A stretch of DNA of 64,000 nt, taken from the NCBI GenBank assembly GCA_037176725.1, contig JAZBRS010000026.1, positions 151,601,501 through 151,665,500 of the forward strand. Direction: 5' to 3'. Source of the stretch: Posidonia oceanica. Lineage: Eukaryota > Streptophyta > Magnoliopsida > Alismatales > Posidoniaceae. The notes below the pieces were generated by a model. The model was not told the origin of the DNA, searched no databases, and was given only the letters and a program-made list of their open reading frames with translations. Shown here in pieces: positions 45,965 through 55,438 of the stretch. The position numbers were made by a program, and so were the translations under genes. Each line of letters opens with the position of its first letter. Position 1 is the stretch's first letter.

Positions 45965-47140
45965 AACATAAAGAGGGTCGAATTAAAGAGACACGGCCAA
46001 GGGTGTTGCCCGAGGGGGTCAACCTAAAAGGCACAACTTCGGGTGTTGCCCAAAGGAAACAAGCTAAAGAGACACGTCCAAGGGCGTTGCCTGAGGGGGT
46101 CGAACAGGGAATGAAAAGACACGGTCAGGGGCGTTGCCCGAGGGGGTCAAACTAAAAGACACGGCTAGGGGCGTTGCCCGAGGGGGTCAAACAAGGAATG
46201 AAAAAACACAGCCGAGGGCATTGCCTAAGGGGGTCAAACTAAAAAAACACGGCCAGGGGCATTGCCCGAGGGGGTCGAATAGGGAATGAAAAGACACGAC
46301 CGAGGGCGTTGCCCAAGGGGGTCAAACTAAAAGACACGGCCAGGGACGTTGCCCGAGGGGGTAAAACTAAAGAGACACGGCCAGGGGTGTTGCCCGAGGG
46401 GGTTGAATAGGGAATGAAAAGACACGGCCGAGGGCGTTGCCCAAGGGGGTCAAACTAAAAGACACGGCCAGGGGCGTTGCCCGAAGGGGTTGAACTAAAA
46501 GACAAGGCCAGGGGCATTGCCTGAGGGGGTCGAATAGGGAATGAAAAGACACGACCGAGGGCATTGCCCAAGGGGGTCAAACTAAAAGATACGGCCAGGG
46601 GCGTTGCCCGAGGGGGTAAAACTAAAGAGACACGGCTAGGGGTGTTGCCTGAGGGGGTTGAACAGGGAATGAAAAGACACGACCGAGGGCGTTGCCCGAG
46701 GGGGTCAAACTAAAAGACACGGCTAGGGGCGTTGCCCAAGGGGGTCGAACTAAAAGACACGGCCAGGAGCGTTACTCGAGGGGGTCGAACTAAAAGACAC
46801 GGCCAGGGGCGTTGCTCAAGCGGGTCGAACTAAAAGACACGGGTAGGGGCGTTGCCCAAGGGGGTCAAACAAGGAATGAAAAGACACGACCGAGGGCGTT
46901 GCCCAAGGAGATCAAACTAAAAGACACGGCCAAGGGTGTTGCCTGAGGGGGTTGAACAAGGAATGAAAAGACACGACCGAGGACGTTGCCCAAGGGGGTC
47001 AAACTAAAGAGACACAGCTAGGGGCGTTGCCCGAGGGGGTCAAACTAAAAGACATGGCCAGGGGCATTGCCCGAGGGGGTCAAACTAAAGAGACACAGCC
47101 AGGGGCGTTGCCCGAGGGGGTCAAACTAAAGAGACACGAC
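45965..47140. repeat. Minisatellite with 40- and 47-bp units
   Basis: Roughly 28 tandem units share GACACGGCCAGGGGCGTTGC and CCGAGGGGGTC. The 40-bp form continues AAACTAAAA, the 47-bp form GAATAGGGAATGAAAA. The forms mix in a partly regular order, so higher-order units probably duplicated too. Variants are mainly transitions. Open frames through the array reflect only its repeat structure. Confidence 0.9.
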
Positions 47141-47169
47141 AACCGGCACTAGGGCAAGGAAGTCAACAA

Positions 47170-47611
47170 AAGGATGGGAGAGATCGATGTTGAAAGTCTC
47201 CGACCACTGGATGCGAATGCAATGCAATGTGCTTTGCATGGATGCATGCTGGCGGGAATGCAAGGGAAGTGATCATGATATGCAATGCATGTCTCTAGAT
47301 AATGAGGTTCCTCCATCATTGCCGCCTTTGATTTGTATACTGGGATGGCTCAGGAATTTTTCTCGTTATCTGGAGCGAACTGACACGTGTATGAATGCAA
47401 TTCGTCATAGTGAAGTGCCATTTCATTGAGTGTAGCCTACACTCTCCACAGGGACCGTTGTCATATGACACACAAGTTAGCAAGTGAGAGGTCCGTGATG
47501 CTCTCGGGTGTCGGACAAAAGGGAGTGACCTCTTCCCTGCTAGTTGCATTGGCTTAATTTCTCCGGTCGTGTACCAGAGATTCTGGATTGCCTTTTGTTT
47601 TGCTCTGGAGT
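47170..47611. other. Spacer between minisatellite and PMD gene A
   Basis: No gene is recognised. It contains several ATGCAATGCA-type words (47210-47300) and unremarkable mid-GC sequence. Confidence 0.45.
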
Positions 47612-47676
47612 GTTGAACGCTTGATTTGCAGCGTTCAACGTTGAACGTGCAGAACCCAGCGTTCAACGTTGAATGG
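47612..47676. repeat. GTTGAACGC hairpin array upstream of PMD gene A
   Basis: It holds GTTGAACGCTTG...CAGCGTTCAAC, then GTTGAACGTGCAG...CCCAGCGTTCAAC, then GTTGAATGG, back to back. It lies about 220 bp before the ATG of PMD gene A. Confidence 0.85.
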
Positions 47677-47893
47677 CCCAGCAGCTGCATTTAACGTCTC
47701 GAGACAGCTTGCCTTTCTTTCCTTGCTTGTTATTACCAATCCGGCAACAAATCTCCAATTTGTTGATTGTTTCCCTTCTTGTGGGGGTACCACGGCCTAT
47801 ATTAAGCTCCCTCTTTGGCTTGAATTTTCAAATCATCAGTAAATCTTTTCCTTTTCAATTCTTTCTGTTTCCAAGGAAATTTCGACTATCCTC

Positions 47894-49255
47894 ATGGATT
47901 TGAGTGAAATTCCTCATCATGCTTTCATGGTAGCTAACTTTTCCTCTCCTTTTGACCAAGTGCAGCTCTGGCTAGAGGCATACCTAATCACCTGGTGAAC
48001 CTTCTGGTGAACGGGAAGGTACTATTTATTCATTTTTTTGTATTATTACTTCTTTTCATGCTGCTTTTCTGTTGTATCGATCTCCTTTTTCCTTTGTAGC
48101 CTCTGGTTCTTCGAATAGTGACTGGGATGGTAAGGCCTACCAACTGGATTGGGTCCAAAGTTTTCACACTTGGGTGCTAAAGAAGTACCGAGAACGCTTG
48201 GAGGAAGCAGGCTTCTATCAAACCCTCTGGCAACTGCGGCAGCCCATTGACTGGAAGACACTCTTTGGTCTTTGTGGGCTATGGAACCCCCTTACTCATA
48301 CATTTTTCACTTCTTCGGAGGAGCTTACTATTCTTCTGGAGGAGGTAAGTGCTTTATAGGGCACCTGTCAAGCTGATCCTTCCATTTATTCTAGGGATGC
48401 GTATCTTTTACCAACTGGGGTGGTAGGGTCCTTCTCTCTTTTGAAATGCATCTTTGGTTCCGTTGTTGTTCCGGAGGATCTGGTGCTGGATGGCTACATC
48501 AACCTTGCTTCTTTGTGGAAATTCTTTTCGAAGCAATGGGACAACATTCGTTCTGAAGCCTCTTGTTTGGAGTGCATCTTCATTTTGATTGGTGGGCTGG
48601 TGCTTTTCCCAAATGATGCTTTGACCATTAGTGCATATCATGCCGAGCTCATGTGCATGAGCATCCGCAATCCAGAGAAGAGTTTGAGTCAGTCTGTGAT
48701 GGCCTTCACTATTCGGGGTTTATCTAGCGCTTACCTCGGGGGGCCATTCTTCGGGTCGCCTTTTTTAGTACTACGGTGGCTAGATGAACATATTCTATTG
48801 CCTGCTCTTGATGTTGGTCTTCCTCTCGAGGAGTATATTTGTCGGTTTTGTGCATGCAAGGTCAAACCCCAGATAGATTCCTTTCGTCACCTCTCAACAT
48901 TCCGGACAGCGTACGATCCTGAGTACTTCTTGACACTGGTTGGGGCGACAGAATTCGTGAGGTACAACCCCCAACGCTGCTTTTCCATGCTGGGCACTCC
49001 TCGGGCTATACTCCCATGCCTCGTTTCCCAGATATGATCCTTTCGCGCCTGAGGGACACCCCTGGAGATATTGCTCAAGTTTACTTTCACACTGGCATCT
49101 GGGATGGAAAAGGACGGAGCCGTGTCCTTTCTTCATGGGACAATCCGAATGTGGACCGTGAAGCCATCTCCAATGCTACTCATGATGTTTGGTACGAGGG
49201 TGTGAGGCCCAAATTATGTATTGAGTTCCCTGCAAAGAAACAAAAGCTGTACTAA
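47894..49255 (+). pseudogene. Plant mobile domain (aminotransferase-like) gene A, broken
   Basis: A candidate start ATGGATTTGAGTGAAATTCC (47894) encodes MDLSEIPHHAFMVANFSSPF. A stop or intron follows before the main frame (about 48096 onward; an AG acceptor lies at 48100). The main frame carries WDGKAYQLDWVQSFHTWVLK, DWKTLFGLCGLWNPLTHTFF, then an in-frame TAG at 48357, DAYLLPTGVVGSFSLLKCIF and RGLSSAYLGGPFFGSPFLVL, ending near 49037 in one frame and continuing after a frameshift to a stop at 49255. The pattern (charged start, 'W.P.T.TF' step, Leu-rich helices) is that of the plant mobile domain, found in MAIN/MAIL proteins and in many plant transposons. It is not functional as read. Confidence 0.6.
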
Positions 49256-49384
49256 GTTTTGTATCTTTTTATCATTAATAAAACTCCATTTTATTTTTCT
49301 CTTCATTTTTCCAACTTTTATTATCTTTTAAACTCCATTTTTATGCACAAAATTCAAAGTTTAGAATGCTCCCTGTGTCAGATG

Positions 49385-49591
49385 CGTTGAATGCTGGAAT
49401 TGGCGCGTTCAATGTTGAACGCGTAGAACCCAGCGTTCAACGTTTTATCTTCTTTGGCGCGTTGAACGGCCCATTTCCAACGTTCAACGTTTTATCTTCC
49501 TTGGAGTGTTGAACAACCCGTTTCCAGCGTTCAATGAGTCATCTTCCTCGACACGTTGAACAGCCCAGTCTATGCGTTCAACGTTGAATGT
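49385..49591. repeat. GTTGAACGC hairpin array between the two PMD genes
   Basis: Repeated GTTGAACGC and GCGTTCAAC words, some degenerate, alternate with CGTTTTATCTTC(T/C)TTGG spacers of about 50 bp. The block ends immediately before a TATAAAA box (49592) and about 130 bp before the ATG of gene B. Confidence 0.86.
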
Positions 49592-49598
49592 TATAAAA
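49592..49598 (+). promoter_or_regulatory. Candidate TATA box of PMD gene B
   Basis: TATAAAA is followed 30-40 bp later by a plausible transcription start region and a pyrimidine-rich leader. The ATG of gene B at 49719 is about 120 bp downstream. It directly abuts the hairpin array. Confidence 0.5.
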
Positions 49599-49718
49599 CC
49601 CTAGTTTTACACAGCAGGCTGCTATCTTGCTTGCTTTCCTCCTTCTTCTCCGACAACCGTGACTCCTCTTTCTCCGGCGACGACGTGCGGCAGATGCTTC
49701 ATTTCTTTTCTTGAGAAA

Positions 49719-50940
49719 ATGCAACGGTTCAGCAAGGTTTACATGAAACCGGCGATGCATGCCCAGATAGGACTTGGACCATCCTCCCCCGGCGAGCTTG
49801 GGGCATCTCCGACAGGGACTTTGGCAGTTGTTCCGATAGTGACAGAGGTGGCGACGGGAGTTGTGGAGGGCACGGCTGTGGAGGCAGAGGTGGGGGTCAC
49901 TGGGGGCGCATCTGTGGAGGCAGAGGCGGGGGCTGCCGGGGGCGCAGTCGTGGCAGCAGCAGCGATTCTTGCCGTGAGCTCCGGTGGCTACGATAGCTCA
50001 AAGGAGGAGTCCCTCATGCTGTCGGGGGAGGACTTGGAAGAGACGGCGTTAGAGGAGGTGGTGCCTGAGGAGGGACCCGCAGACCCCCTTGTTGTCTAGT
50101 TCAGCGAGGATGACGACTGGTACCACACCATTCTTGACTTCGTTCTGCAGGAGGCGGAGGGTGGTGCCATGGATCCCCTGGATTTTTCGCGGGCCCACAT
50201 TCCTCGTGACGAGATTCAGGTGTCGGGACTGCGTAGGGACACGTCTCGTATCGAGTTTGCCACTACTGCCCTTGCATCGAGAGGACAGCTAATATACTTT
50301 CTTTTCAAATTCTGTGCCAATTAATTTGATTATTCTACTTGTTTGACAATTTTCGTTTCTTTTGCAGAGTCAGGCCCCGGTGGTGACTCGCTGCTACTAG
50401 GGGCAGGTCTATCGGTGCTACCAGATGCTAGCTCCTTTTCAGCAGGAGTGCCTGGCACAGATGGGGTTCGGGCACTTTCTGTCCATTCCTGAGTTTCCCC
50501 TTTAGCCTATGTTCCTGGAGGCGGTCGTGGAGCGGTACAACTACCGGACCAGCTCCATTGTTACGAGGGTGGGCGAGTTCGTCCTTTCAATGGAGGATAT
50601 GGTTCGACTGGCCGGTCTTCGAGTTACAGGCCGCTCGATGACTGGACGGGTTCGCTCAGACTACACCGTTATGATGAGGGAGTTGGTGGGCAGTCAGGTA
50701 GTTATGCACGGACCCCACCTTCTTGTTACTTCTTCTGCTGTCCACCGGGTCGAGGACTCTTTTGAGACGGCGATGGGGCAGGGCGCGGATGCAGATCAGC
50801 AACTTTGGCCTTTTCTCTTAGTGCTGTTCGAGGAGGTTCTTTTGCGCGTTCTCAGCAGAGAAGGATGCCCACTTTTCTTTCGTGCGACTCTGCTAGAGTC
50901 CTGCTCACTTGCTTCCTCAGGCGAGGACAAGTTATCCTTC
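49719..50940 (+). pseudogene. Plant mobile domain gene B, broken
   Basis: It starts MQRFSKVYMKPAMHAQIG. A low-complexity Val/Glu/Ala/Gly stretch (VEAEVGVTGGASVEAEAGAA) follows, then an acidic segment with an in-frame TAG at 50097 (before FSEDDDWYHTI). A probable intron runs from about 50289 to 50368: its acceptor TTTTGCAG is clear, while the donor position reads CAG/CTAATA, a G-to-C loss of GT. Past it are two further stops, then YNYRTSSIVTRVGEFVLSME, DMVRLAGLRVTGRSMTG and LWPFLLVLFEEVLLRVL, matching the plant mobile domain ('GE.tltledva.L.GL.v.G.pv.G'). The frame runs into Tat 3' sequence at about 50945, so the C-terminus is lost or replaced. Confidence 0.6.
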
Positions 50941-50948
50941 TTCTTCTT

Positions 50949-51240
50949 CGGGTTGGTAGTCCTAACTGCTTGGCTGACACACGTCATACTGTCTAACCTT
51001 CCTCTCGATGCCAAGAGCGCTATTAGTTGCCCCCTGGTATCATCTCCCTGATACCAGGGGCATCTTTTCCGCTGCCCTCAGTGTCCTTTCTCGGGTTGGT
51101 AACCCCTATTACCCGGATGACATCCGTCAAAATGTCAGGCATCAACTCCTTGGGCTGATAACCCAAACTATCCGGTGATGAGTCCGTCAACTCCTTGGGT
51201 CGATAACCCAAACTATCCGATAATGAGTCCATCAACTCAT
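50949..51240 (+). repeat. Hairpin repeats of a Tat 3' region
   Basis: These are units with GGGTTGGTAGTCCTAACTGC, GGGCTGATAACCCAAACTAT and GTCCGTCAACTC, homologous to 21330-21700 and 23120-23975 of element A. They show that a second Tat-type 3' end begins here, joined to PMD gene B. Confidence 0.82.
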
Positions 51241-51667
51241 AGTCCATTGCATCAGCATCCCATACTAGTCAGTTGCATCAGCATCCCATGCTAGGCAGTT
51301 GCACCAGCATTACATGCTAGGTAGTAGTACCGGCATCGCATGCACGTTAGCATTGCATATTTTCCCTATCCCCAGTAGAGTCGAACACCAGCGTTGCATG
51401 CATGCATCACCCGCGTCTCCCCCAGCAGAGTCCACCGCAGCGAGCATTAGTGTAAATTTTGTATTAGCATTAGTTTCGCATCAGCATCAATATTGCATTA
51501 GGCATCAGCATTTGCATCTACATTTGCACTCGCATCGCTGCAACGGGTCATGACTTTCGGTGTATCTGTCGGATAAGTGACTCACGCCAACAACATCAGT
51601 TCTCCTGTCGGTTTGGCAGGGTGTCTTGTCAACCTTGAGCAGCGGCATCGGTCCCCTTGACCTTGCT
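51241..51667 (+). other. Tat 3' untranslated region upstream of LTR C
   Basis: It is non-coding and rich in GCATCAGCAT and TTGCAT words. It aligns with 24540-24948 of element A. Confidence 0.7.
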
Positions 51668-51681
51668 CAGGGAGAGGCATA
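51668..51681 (+). promoter_or_regulatory. Polypurine tract left of LTR C
   Basis: CAGGGAGAGGCATA lies directly before TGTAGACACCCCG. It matches the tract of element A. Confidence 0.8.
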
Positions 51682-54257
51682 TGTAGACACCCCGTTTTAG
51701 CAACCATTCGTTGGTGGATCTTTCTGGAGGCTTACTCGGATCGTGGCTTGGCGGATCCCAAAACCTAAACCCAATCCAAACCCCATTTCAAACCTAACAA
51801 ATCAATCCAAACCCCATTTCAAACCCAAATCCCAATCCTAATCCCAAACCTAATCCCTAAATCCAATCCTAATCCCAATTCCAAACCTAATCCTAGACCT
51901 TAATCCCAAACCTTAAATCCCAAACCCTAATTCCAAACCCAAACCTAAACCAAATCCAAACCCCAAACGTAACTTAAACCTAAACCTAAACCCTAACTTC
52001 AAACCTGACCAAAGCCCAATAACAACCCAAATCCCAGAGAATGAGCCTGGTTTTCACTGCAGTAGGCCTTGTTCAATTTGGTCGCCCATCCTAGTGGCGA
52101 CTAGTGCTGTCGTCTATCTCAGTGGCGACAAGCATTGTCGCCATGTGCAGCGGCGACTCGGGACCTATTTGAACTCCTGCACGCGCCCTGTCGTCACCTT
52201 CCTCCACCGACCTGCAACACTAACTTGACGTCCTCTCTGCCACTTACTCCACTAACTCCCCGTCCCCTCCGGAGGACTTTTGCATCCTCTGCCACCCTAC
52301 GACACTTACTTGCCATCCCCTCCGCTTGACGACCGACCTCTGCCACCTGACAGCTTCACCGATCAAAACCAGTGACCCATCACACTTCCCAACGACTTCA
52401 CACAATTCACAGCCTGACTGACCTCCAGAGTGATCCAAATCCCTTCCTTGTGTGAGAGCGAATCTCCCCCGAGCGTCCCGTGCCTCCGAGAGTCCCTCCC
52501 GCTTGCCGCCTTCTGAGTTTGCCGCCATTGGACCTCGCCGGCGCTGGAGAAGACGACCTTCTCCCACTCAGGTAACCTCTCCTTTTTATTTGGTTTTGTT
52601 CCCGGTAGGAAGTGGATCATTTTCGTATTATTTCCCGCGTTTTTGGCACTTGTTTTCTTCGTTTACACCTTCTTCTTCCTTGGCTCCGACGACATCCGCC
52701 ACCCATGTGAGGCTGTTCGGCCGTTGATCACGTGGCATGGGTCGTCCCCGAGCTCGCACACGCCCACCTTGCATGACCGGTGCTTCCCCGAACCTCCTCA
52801 GTGCTCCAGGGAAGTTCACGAGCTTGCCACCGTCGATACGGTCGGTGATGCCCGCGAACTCCGGCACGATGAGGGAGCTTCCATGGAAGTCTGGACCCCC
52901 CTATTTTTTTTATCCCGTTAGCTTCACAGCACAACCACCTATCTTCCCCACTGCTCACTGACGTCCCCGACGTCGGCCATCGTGCTACCGGCCTCCCTCG
53001 TGGCCGGACAGCCTGCGTCGCCAGCCGTCGACGGCAAGGAGGTGGTGGGAAGTGCACAGTAGCCCGTTTTGACCTCTGTTTGCTTCCTTGGCTTCGTCTC
53101 ACCTCCACCTAGCTTCTTGTGAACCGTGCGTAAGCTCCGAAGCTCCCCGGCCTCCTCCATGGCAGCCAGAGTCGTCGGTCGCTGGTGAGGAAACCCATTA
53201 GGTGAGTGGGGCAATCTAGATCCTCGTTTTTGAATCTAATTATATGCATGTGTTCCTTGGAACGCCGTTGAGCTTCCTTGATCTTCATCTCGATTTTAGA
53301 CATCGCCAGCGGCACATGATTTGTCGCCAAACTCCGGCCAGCGGACTACCAGTCATGTAGCCAGTTGCAGCGGCGACTCGACTGTGTCTTTTTACAGTCT
53401 TCGGGCTGGACTTTGTGACGGTGTATCACATGACCTAGGCATTGATTTTGCATTTTGATTGCATGAATGTGTTCCTTGTTATGCCTTCTGTCTGTGTGAA
53501 TGCTTGCTTGCAGGTTTTGTGGCCGTTTGCATGGCTTGGTCGGCCGGCAAAGCTCGCTGTCTGGCTTGCCTGCAACAGCCTTGGCCGCCAATCAGAGCGG
53601 CGACTTGCACCGTCACTGCATACAGTGGCGACGTGCACTATCGCCGTGGTGACCGGCAACTCAGGCCAGGTTCCAGACAGTGTGCTGAGCCCTTGTTTGC
53701 CACTTTGTTTTGACTCGCCTTGCCTTGGTTTTGTTTCCCTATTTCGTTTATCATCGCATAATGGTACTTTAACTTTAATTAGTCGTTTTGGTATGGTTTC
53801 GATAAGCTTTGCGTGGTTTATAATTGCATGTTGCATACCGCCCTCGGGCGAACATAAATCGGTGTTATACGCCTACATTTGCCACACAAGAGCGGAATGA
53901 CGTTAGAAAGACCGACTTCCTCAAGCGTGTCAGGGGTGCCTAACACCTTCCCCACACGTAACAAGAGTCCTTACCCTTTCTCTGGACCACATTAACCTTG
54001 TGTCATATATTTGGATCGGATTTGCATGTTTTTTAAACTGCATATGTTTTCGCGTGTTTTTGCAAAACGGTTTTCCTAGTCTTCCCGTTTTTTTAATAGA
54101 TTAGGTGGCGACTCCCTTGTCCTTATTTTGTTTGTTTTTCCTTTGCGTTCTTCACCATTTTCCCGGTGTTTTCGAGTTGAGCGTCCTTCCTCGGAATCCA
54201 CTGTTGGCCGTGGCCCGCGATTCGGTCCAATCGAGCCGCTCGATTGCATTGGCTACA
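51682..54257 (+). repeat. LTR C (2576 bp)
   Basis: It starts TGTAGACACCCCGTTTTAG and ends TTGGCTACA. It holds a telobox-like A/C-rich array (about 51760-52030), GTCGCC/GGCGAC words (52080-52160 and 53590-53660), the block conserved in all Tat LTRs here (53905-54005) and a second primer-like word (AGGTGGCGACTCCC, 54102-54115). It is diverged from the LTRs of element A. Confidence 0.87.
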
Positions 54258-54263
54258 GGAAAG

Positions 54264-54281
54264 TGGCACCTCCGCTGGGGA
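54264..54281 (+). promoter_or_regulatory. Primer-binding site of element C (tRNA-Arg, mutated)
   Basis: TGGCACCTCCGCTGGGGA lies six bases after the LTR. It differs from the tRNA-Arg complement (TGGCGACTCCGCTGGGGA) at two bases, which would weaken priming. Confidence 0.82.
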
Positions 54282-55438
54282 TGTTAGACTCCGGCTTTCG
54301 TTTTTTGCCTTTCCGCTTTGGTGTGGCTTACTTTCTGCTTAGCTTAGCTTTTAATTACCATGTCTACTTACTTTGTCGTGTTAATTCATGCATTTCACTT
54401 ATCTTAGCATTTATTTACCATATTTGCCTGATTATCGCTCTAATTCATGCCTTTTGCTTGGTGCTTGGCTTATTTTACACAAATATGCTATGTCACCTCA
54501 CTTGTACACATGCCATGCTCATATATGCCTTTTGATGTGTTGATTGTCTTTTATTTTCACTAATCATGTGACACAACACTAGCACATACCATGAGCATGC
54601 CATTTGTAATGATGTGTGATGTTTTGCTTGCCATAATTGGGTGATTTTCTTCCCCTTTTTGCACTAAGCATAAGGGCAATTAGAGATTGATTGTTTTCCC
54701 CATGGTTAACTAAAAATGGCAAGTAAAATCAATTCTAGGAGCAACTAGAGACATAAACACACATTCATCCCATTTTGAGTTAATAAAACATGTAAGTAAA
54801 AAATTTTAATCATATTTGCATGAATGATCATATAGGACTTGCATCTTCTCATCTCTGAGTCTACCTACCAGTCTGAGAAGGGCAGTATCGATCTCTTGTT
54901 CTATCGCTTTAGCATTGGGTGAGTTGGTCGATCTGTCCCCCCTTGTCAAGGGTTGTGTCGGTGTTAGTAGAGGGTACAGTCCATGCTTTGGCAGGGTCGA
55001 GGCTCCTAATGCACCACCCGTTGTTCGCCTGAGCTCTGGCCAGGATTTAGACGGGGACCTTACTTTCTACCTGAGTCAGTGGCCCATACACCTGTGAGAG
55101 TCCGAAGTAGACAACCTAATAAGGCACACTAGATTGGTGAGAGAGCATACTAGAATGCATGCATTTGCATGAATACCATTCATACCACAATTAAATACAT
55201 TTGCATTTTGCTTTCGGGTTTTAACGCCTGTTTTTGTTTGTGTTGTGTCTCATCGTACAGGTCAGTGAGCGAGTTCCCTAGCCAGAGCTTGAGCCTTTTC
55301 TTTCACTGATGCCCCTGTTGCGACACCGTTTCTCGACCACCCTCTCATGAGCTATCTGCCTTCGCGACGATAGCTCGTCCTAGGACCCGTCCTCTTGTTT
55401 ACCGTCGCAGCCCTGTTCTCACTTGCTCACGGTCAGCC
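54282..55438 (+). other. Leader of element C
   Basis: It is non-coding and resembles 17623-18718 of element A, for instance around 54850-55080 (GTGTCGGTGTTAGTAGAGGG, CACCACCCGTTGTTCGCCTG). Confidence 0.7.

Noticed and set aside
45787..46155. A 122-codon open frame leading into the minisatellite, with a repeated peptide.
   Set aside because: The repeated peptide merely reflects the DNA repeat units, and the reverse strand is open too.
45965..47140. The regular array was considered as a CRISPR-like array.
   Set aside because: Units are directly tandem with no unique spacers, no cas genes, and a plant genome context. It is a minisatellite.
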